From Streptococcus mitis (GTDB taxonomy: Bacteria > Bacillota > Bacilli > Lactobacillales > Streptococcaceae): a DNA stretch of 64,000 nucleotides. Shown here piece after piece: positions 8,174-17,179 of this stretch; the stretch's first letter is position 1, and each line of letters begins with the position of its first letter. Location of the stretch: the NCBI RefSeq assembly GCF_009496155.1, contig NZ_WIJP01000005.1, forward strand, positions 81,440 to 145,439. The letters run 5' to 3'. The notes beneath the pieces were generated by a model. That model saw only the letters and a list, made by a program, of their open reading frames with translations. It was not told the DNA's origin and searched no databases. Position numbers and translations under genes: made by a program.

Positions 8174-8616
8174 TGTTTTTTGCACCCAAAGAAATCAAAC
8201 AGGAAACTGGGGAATCTCTTGTCTACAATCCTCACAGAACCTTGGTATCAAAAGAATTTACCTTCGATGCTGCCCACCACCTCTTTCACTATGAGGGAAA
8301 ATGTAAGTCCCTGCACGGCCACACCTATCATTTGCAGATTGCTGTCAGTGGATTTTTAGATGAACGGGGCATGACCTACGATTTCGGAGACATCAAAGCG
8401 GTCTACAAGAACTATTTAGAGCCCCACTTGGATCATCGCTATCTAAACGAAACTCTTCCCTATATGAACACGACTGCTGAAAATATGGTTTACTGGATTT
8501 TCCAAACCATGAATCAAGAGTTGCCAGACGAGCGCGGTCTCCGTTTGGAATACGTTCGCCTCTATGAGACTCCGACTGCCTTTGCGGAGTTTAGACGGGA
8601 GTGGTTAGATGACTAG
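8173..8616 (+). CDS. queD: 6-carboxy-5,6,7,8-tetrahydropterin synthase QueD
   Basis: The 147-residue protein belongs to the 6-pyruvoyl tetrahydropterin synthase family. Zinc-binding His residues are in FDAAHHL and SLHGHTYHL, and a Cys (GKCKSLHGH) precedes them as in QueD. It makes 6-carboxytetrahydropterin from dihydroneopterin triphosphate, the first committed step to preQ0. It starts inside the queC stop codon, with AAAGGAG within the end of queC, and overlaps queE by eight bases. Confidence 0.93.
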   Translation: MFFAPKEIKQETGESLVYNPHRTLVSKEFTFDAAHHLFHYEGKCKSLHGHTYHLQIAVSGFLDERGMTYDFGDIKAVYKNYLEPHLDHRYLNETLPYMNTTAENMVYWIFQTMNQELPDERGLRLEYVRLYETPTAFAEFRREWLDD

Positions 8617-9325
8617 GGAACGTGTTCTCAAACTACCAGTTCTGGAAATTTTTGGCCCAACTTTTCAAGGCGAAGGTCGTGCTATCGGGCAGAAAACCAT
8701 GTTTGTCCGCACTGCAGGTTGCGACTACCACTGCGACTGGTGCGATTCTGCCTTTACTTGGGACGGCTCTGAAAAGCCAACTCGTATGACAGCTGACGAG
8801 GTCATTGCTGCCTTGGATAAACTAGGTAGCTACGACTATGTAACCCTATCTGGTGGAAATCCTGCCATCCTAGCAGCCAACATGGCTCAATTGGTCACCA
8901 AGCTCAAGGAACGCGGTGTCACTCTGGCTGTTGAGACCCAAGGCTCCCGCTGGCAAAATTGGTTAAAAGATATTGACCAAGTCACCCTGAGCCCCAAACC
9001 TCCTTCATCCAAGATGGAAGTCAACTTTGAGACCTTGGACTTTATCGTTTCTCAACTAGATCCAGATAAAGTCACCTTTAAAATTCCTGTCTTTGATGAT
9101 GCGGATTTAGCCTTTGCCAAAAGGATCCAAGAACGCTACCAACCAGATGTTCTCTTTTTATCGGCTGGAAATCCTGAGCCCAAGGCCACAGGCAATATTA
9201 TCCAAGACCAACTAGATCGACTCAAAGAACTCTGGGAACGCATCGCTACCGACGATAGCTGGGGCAATGTCCGCGTCCTTCCTCAACTGCATACCCTTCT
9301 CTACGATAACCAACGTGGTGTTTAA
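8609..9325 (+). CDS. queE: 7-carboxy-7-deazaguanine synthase QueE (radical SAM)
   Basis: The 238-residue protein has the radical SAM cluster motif CDYHCDWC (about residues 34-41, CX3CX2C spacing) and the GxGE-like region LSGGNPAIL for SAM binding. It converts 6-carboxytetrahydropterin to 7-carboxy-7-deazaguanine. N-terminal PVLEIFGPTFQGEG is typical of QueE. Its start lies inside queD, implying coupled translation. Confidence 0.94.
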   Translation: MTRERVLKLPVLEIFGPTFQGEGRAIGQKTMFVRTAGCDYHCDWCDSAFTWDGSEKPTRMTADEVIAALDKLGSYDYVTLSGGNPAILAANMAQLVTKLKERGVTLAVETQGSRWQNWLKDIDQVTLSPKPPSSKMEVNFETLDFIVSQLDPDKVTFKIPVFDDADLAFAKRIQERYQPDVLFLSAGNPEPKATGNIIQDQLDRLKELWERIATDDSWGNVRVLPQLHTLLYDNQRGV

Positions 9326-9343
9326 AATTAGAAAGAAAAAATC

Positions 9344-9835
9344 ATGTCACAACAAGAAGAAATGAAAAACCTCAGCCTACTGGGCAACAAAGAAACCAAC
9401 TACATTTTCGAGTATCAACCAGAAGTCCTCGAGTCCTTTGACAATCGTCATGTGGAAAATGACTATTTTATCAAATTTAACTGCCCTGAATTCACCTCGC
9501 TTTGCCCTATTACCGCTCAGCCAGACTTTGCGACGATTTATATTTCCTACATTCCTGACAAGCTCTGTGTTGAGTCAAAATCCCTCAAACTCTACCTCTT
9601 TAGCTACCGAAACCATGGAGATTTCCACGAAAACTGTATCAACACCATCGGGAAAGACTTGGTCAACTTGCTAGACCCTCGCTATTTAGAGGTCTGGGGA
9701 AAATTTACACCTCGCGGTGGCATCTCAATTGACCCCTACTACAACTATGGTAAGCCAGGAACTAAGTATGAAGGCTTGGCAGAACAACGCCTCTTCCAAC
9801 ACGATCTCTATCCAGAGAAAATTGACAACCGTTAA
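9344..9835 (+). CDS. queF: NADPH-dependent preQ0 reductase QueF
   Basis: The 163-residue protein is a short-form QueF (T-fold). It shows the catalytic Cys in [12 protein letters not shown], the substrate-binding [16 protein letters not shown] motif and the catalytic Asp in DFATIYI. It reduces preQ0 to preQ1, the base inserted in tRNA and later made into queuosine. Eighteen bases after queE with AGAAAG upstream; last gene of the que operon. A BOX element begins five bases after its stop. Confidence 0.95.
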   Translation: MSQQEEMKNLSLLGNKETNYIFEYQPEVLESFDNRHVENDYFIKFNCPEFTSLCPITAQPDFATIYISYIPDKLCVESKSLKLYLFSYRNHGDFHENCINTIGKDLVNLLDPRYLEVWGKFTPRGGISIDPYYNYGKPGTKYEGLAEQRLFQHDLYPEKIDNR

Positions 9836-9839
9836 ACTC

Positions 9840-9952
9840 ATACTCAATGAAAATCAAAGAGCAAACGAGGAAGCTAGCCGCAGGCTGCTCAAAGCACTGC
9901 TTTGAGGTTGTAAATGAAGTTGACGTGGTTTGAAGAGATTTTCGAAGAGTAT
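9840..9952. repeat. BOX element, internally shortened
   Basis: About 113 bp with both BOX ends (TACTCAATGAAAATCAAAG and GAAGAGATTTTCGAAGAGTA). It lacks the GTCAGTnnn...ACGGCAAGGCGACG segment found in the copies at 4790 and 41553. It lies between queF and its terminator. Confidence 0.88.
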
Positions 9953-9958
9953 CATACG

Positions 9959-9997
9959 AAAAAGCCCTGTTCCTCATCATGAGGAGCAAGGCTTTTT
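9959..9997. terminator. Bidirectional terminator, queF / aquaporin
   Basis: AAAAAGCC (9959-9966) pairs with GGCTTTTT (9990-9997), with an inner stem CTCATCATGAG. A and T runs flank both sides, so it can serve the convergent genes. Confidence 0.85.
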
Positions 9998-10006
9998 AAA
10001 TTTCAA

Positions 10007-10675
10007 TTATTCTTCTGTTCCAAGACAGTTTTTAGCAACGAGAGCTGCAAGAACTCCACCAACAATTGGTGCAAGGATGAAAATCCAAACTTGTTGAAGA
10101 GCTACGCCACCTACCAAGACAGCAGGAGCCAAGCTACGTGCTGGGTTTACTGAAAGTCCAGTGATGTTCAAGCCAGCTAGAATCAAAGCTGTCAATGACA
10201 AACCAATCACCAAACCAGCGATTGCGCCATTACCTTTGCTTGCTGATGTTACAGTCATGATAACCAAAACAAACAAGAAGGTTGCGATTGTTTCAAACAA
10301 GAAACCACCAAAGACAGTTACACCGTTTGCCAAGGCATTTTCACCAAGACTTGCAGTTGACATACCTGAATTTGCCAAGAGGAAGAGTACAGATCCAGAT
10401 GCTAAGAAAGCTCCAACTACTTGTCCAAGGATGTAGTTTACAAGCTCTGAAGATGACAAACGTTTGTTAACAAACATAGCAATAGAAACAGCTGGATTCA
10501 AATGAGCACCTGAAACAGTTCCGATTGAGTAAGCTGCAACTACGATGGCTAAACCAAAGGCAAAGGCAATCCCTAGGTGACCTAGGCCATCAAGACCATT
10601 TCCAAAAACAACAGCTCCTGTTCCGACGAACACAAGCATGAACGTACCGATTAACTCAGCAACAAATTTTTTCAT
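10007..10675 (-). CDS. aqpZ: Aquaporin (MIP family)
   Basis: The 222-residue protein has six membrane segments and the two pore motifs of major intrinsic proteins: AHLNPAVS (first half) and SVNPARS (second half), the latter with the conserved selectivity Arg. The compact length and NPARS context fit a water channel better than the larger glycerol facilitators. It sits alone and converges on the que operon. GGAGAAAG precedes the ATG. Transport selectivity is inferred from family. Confidence 0.88.
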   Translation of the reverse strand: MKKFVAELIGTFMLVFVGTGAVVFGNGLDGLGHLGIAFAFGLAIVVAAYSIGTVSGAHLNPAVSIAMFVNKRLSSSELVNYILGQVVGAFLASGSVLFLLANSGMSTASLGENALANGVTVFGGFLFETIATFLFVLVIMTVTSASKGNGAIAGLVIGLSLTALILAGLNITGLSVNPARSLAPAVLVGGVALQQVWIFILAPIVGGVLAALVAKNCLGTEE

Positions 10676-10786
10676 TTTCTTTCTCCTTTTTTCAAAAACT
10701 AGATACTAGTCTATCAAAAGAGGGAAAGGGTTTCAAGAAAATTGATTGGGAATTTTGTGTAAGTTTTCACATTTAATAGTCGAAAT

Positions 10787-11578
10787 CTAATATTGAAAAG
10801 ATTGAATTGCTTTTTTCAAGTCATCTTGTAAACTATTTCTCTGGTCAAGTTGAACATAGACTTCCAACAAACAGGATCTGAAGTTAGAAAATTTATAAAA
10901 ATCTTCCCTTTCTTCTATCGGAAAATCAACAGTTTTTATCCAAGAAGCTACTTGTTCTTGCGCTAACTTCCCTTTTAAAATCGGTTCATAAAGTACTCTC
11001 GCTAAACGCCAATCCTCATCATCTGTAAAACGAATCGAAATTCTTTTAAATAGTTGACCAAGTATGTCAAATACTTCATGAACTCTGCTTATAGGAAAGT
11101 CTGGATGACAAACCACCTCTGTCAGTAAATCGGCTCCATGTGCAAAAGCGTGAACCCAACCATACTGACTTGAAAAACCTGTCATGTCCTTTTCTTTTGA
11201 AAGATAGTACAAACCTTGATTTAAAAGGGCATTACGAATTTCTGCTTTTAATCCCTGATAAAAAACTGATTGCTGGTTGGCATCTGCAGACAAGAGATTT
11301 ACATAAATAAGCGCCCTAAAAGAACGTTCAAGGGTTGAAGCTCCTAGCTTATCGAGCTCTTTATCTAGTCCACCATCAGAAACAATCATAGCAGATATAA
11401 ATTGAAATTGCTCCTTTGTAAATAGCTCTTCCTGAATCCCTCTAGCAAAGCTTATAAAAACAAGGTCATCGCGAATTTCTGGAGAAGGATCTCCCAAATG
11501 ATCAAGTAACCACTGGATTTCTTCCTCATGATAACTTGGTTTTTCTTCTGCCATTTTTCTAAGTAACTCTTGATACAT
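10787..11578 (-). CDS. DUF2785 family protein
   Basis: About 263 residues from the ATG at 11578 (AGAGG upstream); a longer in-frame start overlaps the HxlR gene. The helical, repeat-like sequence carries the DUF2785 hallmarks YGWVHAFAHGADLL and DDEDWRLARVLYEPIL. No signal peptide or membrane segment. The function is unknown; the clustered His/Asp residues could bind a metal. It lies 11 bases downstream of the HxlR regulator gene and is probably cotranscribed with it. Confidence 0.75.
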   Translation of the reverse strand: MYQELLRKMAEEKPSYHEEEIQWLLDHLGDPSPEIRDDLVFISFARGIQEELFTKEQFQFISAMIVSDGGLDKELDKLGASTLERSFRALIYVNLLSADANQQSVFYQGLKAEIRNALLNQGLYYLSKEKDMTGFSSQYGWVHAFAHGADLLTEVVCHPDFPISRVHEVFDILGQLFKRISIRFTDDEDWRLARVLYEPILKGKLAQEQVASWIKTVDFPIEEREDFYKFSNFRSCLLEVYVQLDQRNSLQDDLKKAIQSFQY

Positions 11579-11589
11579 GGGCAATACCT

Positions 11590-11922
11590 CTACATTTCTA
11601 GCAACTTGATATAATCTAGCCCCCATTTCTCGACAGCATCTAAAACAACTCTGAATTCCTGCCCCATTTCGGTTAAGCTGTACTCAACTCGTGGGGGAAC
11701 TTCGGCATAGACCTTTCGTTGAACAATCTTATCCTTTTCTAATTGACGGAGATGACGGGTCAAAATAGTTTGAGTAATTCCAGGCAATAATCTCTGCAAT
11801 TCTTTAAATCGTTTGGTACCCGTACTCAACTGATAAATGATTACCAGTGCCCATTTCCCCGTTAAAACCCTCTGCGTTGTCGCAAATGGACAAATACCAT
11901 ACTCACTCACTTTATTTGTCAT
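11590..11922 (-). CDS. HxlR family transcriptional regulator
   Basis: The 110-residue winged-helix protein begins with the family pattern CPFATTQRVLTGKWALVIIYQL, followed by GTKRFKELQRLLPGITQTILTRHLRQLEKD (recognition helix) and the wing VPPRVEYSLTEMG. The early Cys is conserved in redox- or aldehyde-sensing members. It diverges from an NTF2-like gene across an inverted repeat (11964-11993), the natural candidate operator. Confidence 0.9.
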   Translation of the reverse strand: MTNKVSEYGICPFATTQRVLTGKWALVIIYQLSTGTKRFKELQRLLPGITQTILTRHLRQLEKDKIVQRKVYAEVPPRVEYSLTEMGQEFRVVLDAVEKWGLDYIKLLEM

Positions 11923-11963
11923 AAAATATCTTCTTTCTATTTTTTTAAAAAAATTTATCTTTT

Positions 11964-11993
11964 AGTATCAATAAAAGTACTACTTTTGATACT
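11964..11993. promoter_or_regulatory. Inverted repeat, candidate HxlR operator
   Basis: AGTATCA (11964-11970) and TGATACT (11987-11993) bracket imperfectly paired AAAAGTA/TACTTTT halves. The site sits between the divergent hxlR and NTF2-like genes, where an autoregulator of both would bind. Confidence 0.6.
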
Positions 11994-12072
11994 AGCTATC
12001 GAAAAAGTATCTACTTGTTTTTTTGTTTGTAACTGTTACAATTATATCATAAAAAAGAAATGGAGAATAGAT

Positions 12073-12462
12073 ATGTCAACAAACTTAGAAATTTTCAACG
12101 CTTATAACCAAGCTTTAATTGCTGGTGACTTTCCTGGTGTCTTTGAAACGATGGCAGACGATATTGTCTGGCATCAACCTGGTAATCATAGTATATCTGG
12201 TTCAGTTGTTGGTAAGGACAAGCTAGGAACTCACCTGGCTACATTTGCTGAGAAAACTAATGGAACCTTTAAGGTGATAACAAATTGGGTTTCTGACAAT
12301 AAGGATTTAATCGCAGCTAATGTTACTTTTCTTGGAACACGGGCTGATGGTACTGAACTCAATATGAACGGGATTGACCTCTTCCGTATTGAAGACGGAA
12401 AAATCAAAGAAGTTTGGCTCTTCTCTTCAGATCAAGCTGAAGAAGATAGCTTTTGGGGATAA
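12073..12462 (+). CDS. NTF2-like (SnoaL-type) protein
   Basis: The 129-residue protein starts at the ATG at 12073 (TGGAGA upstream). It shows the NTF2/SnoaL fold pattern: N-terminal helices with FNAYNQALIAGDFPGVFETMADDIVWHQPG, a central VGKDKLGTHLATF helix, and C-terminal strands MNGIDLFRIEDGKIKEVWLF. Such proteins form cone-shaped folds that act as isomerases or small-molecule binders. The role is unknown. Divergent from hxlR, so it may be the detoxification target of that regulator. Confidence 0.8.
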   Translation: MSTNLEIFNAYNQALIAGDFPGVFETMADDIVWHQPGNHSISGSVVGKDKLGTHLATFAEKTNGTFKVITNWVSDNKDLIAANVTFLGTRADGTELNMNGIDLFRIEDGKIKEVWLFSSDQAEEDSFWG

Positions 12463-12537
12463 TTTAAGAGACCAGGACAAAAAATTTTGATTTTAGGAAT
12501 TCTTTATTATAAATTTTTTAAAGCAATAGACTAGATA

Positions 12538-12593
12538 AAAAAGCGAACAAGACAGAATTCTGAGTATCAGATAACTCGTTTTGTTCGCTTTTT
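12538..12593. terminator. Bidirectional terminator
   Basis: AAAAAGCGAACAA (12538-12550) pairs with TTGTTCGCTTTTT (12581-12593) around a 30-base loop. It separates the convergent NTF2-like and pepF genes. Confidence 0.8.
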
Positions 12594-12631
12594 ATATTTA
12601 AGGTTAAACTTTTGTCCCAGACTCTTTTAAT

Positions 12632-14428
12632 TTACTCTCCCAACTGGGCACTGTAAGCGATAATCTGGTCAACCGTGTCTGACAAAAATTGGATGGTATC
12701 ACGGAGTGGTTTATCTGTAGAGATATCTGCTCCGATAATTATAGCTGACTCAAGCGGTGTCTTGCTACCACCTGATTTGAGGAGATTGAGCCAATCTTCA
12801 GCTCCAGCTTCTGAGTTTTTAAGATGGAGGTAACCTGCAGTCGAGATGACTAGTCCTGCTGAGTAGGTGTAGCTATACAAGCCCATGTAGTAGTGAGCTT
12901 GGCGCATCCAAGTCAGTGCTGCATCATCGTCAATTTCAATGGCATCTCCCCAGAAATCCGTCAAAACTTCCTTCATAATGCTGTTGAGCTTACTTGCTCC
13001 GAAAGTTTCTCCTTCTTCAATCAATGTATACACTTTACGCTGGAAGGCTGCTTCCAAGAGGTGGGTAATAAAGTTATGGAAGTAGGTGTCTGTCAAGCGG
13101 TGAGCCAGAGCGAAGCGTTTTTGACGTGGGTCGTCAGATTGGTGCTCCAAGTAGTCACTGAGAAGCAACTCATTGAAGGTCGAAGGCGCTTCGACATAGT
13201 AGGTCGACATGTGGGCATTAAAGTAGCTTTGGTGATTATCTGAAAAGATGAATTGACCAGAATGTCCTATTTCATGAATCAAGGTATAGACATCGCTCAA
13301 ACGACCTGTCCAGCTCATGAGTACATAAGGGTGCACGCGATATGGATCCGCCGCATAACCACCAGAATCCTTACCACTATTAGCAGCAAAGTCCACCCAG
13401 CGTTCTTCTTGGTAACGAGCAACTTCCTGACAATATTCTTTCCCCAAAGGTTCTACCGATTTCATAACCAAGTCATAGGCATCGTCAATAGTCACTGCAG
13501 GATTGAGGGCGCTATCCAAGTCCAATTTCCAATCTGCAAAGGTCATCTTTTTAAGACCATTTACCTTGGCAACATGCTTGAGGTATCTCTGAGCAACTGG
13601 CGCAAAATCCTTCATGATAAGGTCAATCTGACGATCAAACATAGCACGGTCCACTTCTTGCTCAGCTAGAAGATAGTCAAAGACTGAGTCGTAGCCCTTC
13701 ATATCAGCCAAGAGTTTTTCAGACTTGACCTGGGCTAGATAGGCTGCTGCAGCTGTATTTTGGTGCTTACGAAGCCCTTCCGAGAAAGAACGGAAGGATT
13801 TCTCACGAACCTCAGCGTCCTCATGGTTTTGGTAGAAATTCTCATAGGTCACAAAGCTATTTTTGTAGGTCTTGCCATGGGCTTCAAAGTCAGCCATTTC
13901 GAAATCCCCAGCTCGCATCTTAGTGTAAATATCCTGCGGACTGTAGAAAACTTCACCAAGATTGGTCAAGGCCTTCTCCACATCAGCCCCTAAGTAGTGG
14001 GCTTTTTTGATTTTGGCCTGACGAATGGCTGCCGTCAAGTGAGGTAATTTACCCAAACGGTCTAAGACTTCCTCATCAGCTTCCACCAAGGCATCGTCAA
14101 AGAAGGTCAAGGCTACACTGGCATCTGTTTCGAATTCCATCCCAGCTTGAGCAATGTTAGCAAATTCTTCATTGCTATAGTCTGTCGTCTGAGGCATAAA
14201 TCCATAGTTACCAATATGGCTCATCTGAATGTAGATTTGTTCTAATTCCGCAAAGGCCTTTTCAAAATCCTCAAAAGTATGAAGATTGCCCTTGTAGTCA
14301 CGGCTAAACTGGTTGATGTCTTCACGAGCCTTCTCGATTGCACGCAAGAAATCCTCACGGTCTTGGTATAGGGCTGTTAAATCCCAAAGTTCCTTCTCTG
14401 GAAATTCTGAACGGTGTTTTTGTTCCAT
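12632..14428 (-). CDS. pepF: Oligoendopeptidase F (M3 metallopeptidase)
   Basis: The 598-residue cytoplasmic zinc peptidase has the HEXXH site in TLIHEIGHSGQF (about residue 380) and the downstream Glu region YVEAPSTFNELLLSDYL. Length and layout match PepF/PepB. It cleaves peptides of roughly 7-17 residues in nutrition and peptide turnover. It follows prmA and rsmE on the same strand with a ten-base gap to rsmE, so it probably shares their transcript. Confidence 0.93.
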   Translation of the reverse strand: MEQKHRSEFPEKELWDLTALYQDREDFLRAIEKAREDINQFSRDYKGNLHTFEDFEKAFAELEQIYIQMSHIGNYGFMPQTTDYSNEEFANIAQAGMEFETDASVALTFFDDALVEADEEVLDRLGKLPHLTAAIRQAKIKKAHYLGADVEKALTNLGEVFYSPQDIYTKMRAGDFEMADFEAHGKTYKNSFVTYENFYQNHEDAEVREKSFRSFSEGLRKHQNTAAAAYLAQVKSEKLLADMKGYDSVFDYLLAEQEVDRAMFDRQIDLIMKDFAPVAQRYLKHVAKVNGLKKMTFADWKLDLDSALNPAVTIDDAYDLVMKSVEPLGKEYCQEVARYQEERWVDFAANSGKDSGGYAADPYRVHPYVLMSWTGRLSDVYTLIHEIGHSGQFIFSDNHQSYFNAHMSTYYVEAPSTFNELLLSDYLEHQSDDPRQKRFALAHRLTDTYFHNFITHLLEAAFQRKVYTLIEEGETFGASKLNSIMKEVLTDFWGDAIEIDDDAALTWMRQAHYYMGLYSYTYSAGLVISTAGYLHLKNSEAGAEDWLNLLKSGGSKTPLESAIIIGADISTDKPLRDTIQFLSDTVDQIIAYSAQLGE

Positions 14429-14438
14429 TTTCTTCCTC

Positions 14439-15182
14439 TCATTTCTCTAATTCTAATAAAACACTAAGGGCTGATAAAGCGTAAAGTGGTGCTGTTTCTG
14501 CTCGCAAAATGCGAGGACCAAGTCCTGCAAGAACAGCTCCTTTTGCTTCAAAACTTTCGATTTCTGCAGGTGAGAGACCACCTTCTGGACCAAAGATAAA
14601 GAGCAGTTTGGCTCCTTTTTCAAGACCAGAGACCGCTTGTAAGAGCGCAGCTGTTTCTCCTTCTTTTGCTGATTCTTCATAGGCTACTATGATAGAGTCA
14701 AATTGGTCCAGTTGAGCTAAAAAGTCTGATTTTTTCTCGAAAAGTGTGACACTCGGTACTAGATTACGCTTGCTTTGTTCTGCTGCTCCAAGGGCAATTT
14801 TTTCTAGTTTTTCAACCTTTTTACCCAATTTCTTGCCATCCCATTTGGCAACCGACCAATCGGCAGGAAAGGCCCAGATTTGGCTAGCACCCAGTTCGGT
14901 TACTTTTTGAGCGATGAACTCCAGCTTGTCCCCCTTGGGAAAACCAGATGCGATGGTCACTTGCACAGGCAGTTCCACATTGTCAGCTAATTCTTCGACC
15001 AACTCAAACTGACGATTTTCCACATCCAGCACGCGCGCTAAGCGCTTAATTCCATCATCAAAGACCAAAGTAACCTCATCATCTTCCTTCAGGCGCATAA
15101 CCTGAAACATATGCTTGCTGGTTTCCTTGTCCTCAATGGTGACAGGAGAGACTGCACTCCCCTTGACAAAATACTGCTGCAT
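14439..15182 (-). CDS. rsmE: 16S rRNA m3U1498 methyltransferase RsmE
   Basis: The 247-residue protein starts at the ATG at 15182, five bases after GGAGG. It has an N-terminal PUA-like domain and a C-terminal SPOUT knot with the SAM-binding LLFIFGPEGGLSPAE and LGPRILRAETAPLYALS motifs. It methylates U1498 of 16S rRNA. It begins at the end of prmA, so the two are coupled. Confidence 0.94.
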   Translation of the reverse strand: MQQYFVKGSAVSPVTIEDKETSKHMFQVMRLKEDDEVTLVFDDGIKRLARVLDVENRQFELVEELADNVELPVQVTIASGFPKGDKLEFIAQKVTELGASQIWAFPADWSVAKWDGKKLGKKVEKLEKIALGAAEQSKRNLVPSVTLFEKKSDFLAQLDQFDSIIVAYEESAKEGETAALLQAVSGLEKGAKLLFIFGPEGGLSPAEIESFEAKGAVLAGLGPRILRAETAPLYALSALSVLLELEK

Positions 15183-15183
15183 G

Positions 15184-16134
15184 CTAGCCTCCAATCACAC
15201 CGGAAATATCCTTGGTTTTCTTAAAGACACAGGCATTCCATTCCCCTTGAATCATATGGGTTTCAAGGAAAAATCCAGCTGACTCAGCCGACTCGCGCAC
15301 CATATCCCACTTGTCCTTAATAATTCCACTCATGATAAGGTAGCCTTCATCCTTGACCAAGCGATAGGCATCCTCCGTCAGATGAATGAGAATATCCGCC
15401 AAGATATTAGCCACGATAACATCTGCTTCAATCTCAATCCCCTTAAGCAAATCTCCCGCAGCAACATGGATATTTTCCATACCAGGGTTGAGCTCAATAT
15501 TTTCCTGAGCAACTCGAACTGCCACATCATCTAGGTCGTAGGCCAAAATTTCTTTGGCGCCAAGCAGCGAACTAGCAATAGAAAGGACACCTGATCCAGT
15601 TCCCACATCAATCACCGTTTCGCCACCACGAAGAACCTGCTCCAAGGCAAAAAGACTCATCTTGGTTGTTGGATGAGTTCCCGTTCCAAAAGCCATACCA
15701 GGGTCTAGCTTGATAATTTTTTCTCCCGCAGTCGCCTCATAGTCTGTCCAAGACGGCACGATAGTCAAATCATGAGTGATACGAGCTGGCTCATAGTATT
15801 TCTTCCAGTTGTCTGCCCAGTCTTCCTCATCCAAGGCAGTCGTCCCCATTTTTACTTCTCCCAAATCCATAAAATCTGTCAATTCTGCTAAGCGAGCCTG
15901 TAAGTCCGCCTCAACCACTGCTACATCTACCGTTTCAGGGTAGTAGGCGGTCACAACGATTTCTTCTTGCTGCTCCACCTCTGGAAAAATCTCGCCAAAG
16001 CGATCCACATTTCCCACATAGTCCATGCTGTCTTCGATCGCAACACCCTGGGCACCTAACTCAATCAAGAGATTAGAGACTAGCTCCTCTCCCTCACGCT
16101 TAACTGTAACTTTTAACTCTTGCCATGTTTCCAT
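15184..16134 (-). CDS. prmA: Ribosomal protein L11 methyltransferase PrmA
   Basis: The 316-residue length from the ATG at 16134 ([11 protein letters not shown]) fits PrmA. Class I SAM motif I is [15 protein letters not shown], preceded by [14 protein letters not shown], and the catalytic NILADIL motif follows. It trimethylates ribosomal protein L11. The ribosome-binding site is weak. Head of a prmA-rsmE-pepF run. Confidence 0.94.
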   Translation of the reverse strand: METWQELKVTVKREGEELVSNLLIELGAQGVAIEDSMDYVGNVDRFGEIFPEVEQQEEIVVTAYYPETVDVAVVEADLQARLAELTDFMDLGEVKMGTTALDEEDWADNWKKYYEPARITHDLTIVPSWTDYEATAGEKIIKLDPGMAFGTGTHPTTKMSLFALEQVLRGGETVIDVGTGSGVLSIASSLLGAKEILAYDLDDVAVRVAQENIELNPGMENIHVAAGDLLKGIEIEADVIVANILADILIHLTEDAYRLVKDEGYLIMSGIIKDKWDMVRESAESAGFFLETHMIQGEWNACVFKKTKDISGVIGG

Positions 16135-16174
16135 CATTAAGATACCAAGCCCGTAAAACACAAAGCCAAAATAG

Positions 16175-16211
16175 AAACTTCTCTGAAGACGCTTGTGTCT
16201 AAGAGAAGTTT
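16175..16211. terminator. Stem-loop terminator between the GNAT and prmA genes
   Basis: AAACTTCTCT (16175-16184) pairs with AGAGAAGTTT (16202-16211), with T-rich flanks on both sides. Confidence 0.65.
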
Positions 16212-16271
16212 ATCTTTTTGGCACAGTGTTTAGGGCGAGTTCAGTTTAGAAATGTAACCGAACCATCCTTT

Positions 16272-16745
16272 CTATTTCTCTATGCATTTTTTCATGTATA
16301 CCATATCCATGCCTTCTTTTTCAGGTTCAATATGGGTTTGATGGTAGCCGTTCTTCTCATAGAAAGCAACCATACCTTCATCCTGTAATACCGTACACAA
16401 ATCCCACTGTCTAACGGTTGGAAATTCCTCTTCTAGCAAGCGCAATCCCTCAGAGCCATAACCTTTTCCTTGATACTGGGGCAAAATCGCTGCCGTTCCC
16501 AACCAAGCTTTCGTTAACTCGTCATTGGTCTGAGCTCGTAAAAATCCGATGTTTGCTTCATCTTCTTTCACAAAGTAGTAATAGCTATTGGGACGCTCGA
16601 CTAGTTTCCACTTAATTCGTTCACTGTCCTCCAGATAAGGATCGTATTCATCTTGGTATTTGTCATAAACAGCCTTAAAGCTAGCTCTTTGAATCGCAAT
16701 GATGGTCTCCAAATCCTCTGCTCCTGCTCGTTCAAGTCTTATCAT
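16272..16745 (-). CDS. GNAT family N-acetyltransferase
   Basis: The 157-residue single-domain protein has the acetyl-CoA loop ILPQYQGKGYGSEGLRLLEEE (Q/RxxGxG/A type) and a C-terminal FYEKNGYHQT segment typical of GNATs. The acceptor is unknown. The start overlaps the Nudix gene stop by four bases, so the two are cotranslated with the DUF3013 gene upstream. Confidence 0.88.
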   Translation of the reverse strand: MIRLERAGAEDLETIIAIQRASFKAVYDKYQDEYDPYLEDSERIKWKLVERPNSYYYFVKEDEANIGFLRAQTNDELTKAWLGTAAILPQYQGKGYGSEGLRLLEEEFPTVRQWDLCTVLQDEGMVAFYEKNGYHQTHIEPEKEGMDMVYMKKCIEK

Positions 16746-17170
16746 AAACTTTCCTCCAAATAATCCCTCAATCTACCCTGCAACTGCGGAACTACTTGAC
16801 TGGATGTCAAAAATTCCTCAATGCTCATCAATTTGTATCCCTGTCCTTCATCTCCAAATGTGATATTATCAAACTGCTCCTGTGTCAGCCGACCGACTAG
16901 AAATACCGATTGTTTATCCGCAAAAAGCACACTTGGATAACCCCTACTCCAAAGCAGACAATCCTCAGTCAGATGAATCCCCAGTTCTTCATAAACTTCA
17001 CGCGCCGCACATTCAAATGGGCTTTCGTCCCCTTCACGGCCACCACCCGGCAACTCCCACATATTAGGCCAAGGGATATTTTCCTTATCATCACGCAAGA
17101 TGACCAGTAGCTTATCACCACAAAATAAGGCAATCTTGCAACCTTGGAAATCAGTAAGTTCTATTTCCAT
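16742..17170 (-). CDS. Nudix hydrolase
   Basis: The 142-residue protein has a complete Nudix box, GX5EX7REUXEEXGU, in the segment starting GGGREGDESP and ending REVYEELGI (about residues 41-64). These enzymes hydrolyse nucleoside diphosphates linked to other groups; MutT-like cleaning is possible, but the substrate is not evident. In a three-gene run DUF3013-Nudix-GNAT. Confidence 0.9.
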   Translation of the reverse strand: MEIELTDFQGCKIALFCGDKLLVILRDDKENIPWPNMWELPGGGREGDESPFECAAREVYEELGIHLTEDCLLWSRGYPSVLFADKQSVFLVGRLTQEQFDNITFGDEGQGYKLMSIEEFLTSSQVVPQLQGRLRDYLEESL

Positions 17171-17179
17171 GCTAGACTC

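Noticed and set aside
9438..9989. Several overlapping open frames around queF and the adjacent BOX
   Set aside because: They are shadows of queF and of BOX sequence, without initiation signals.
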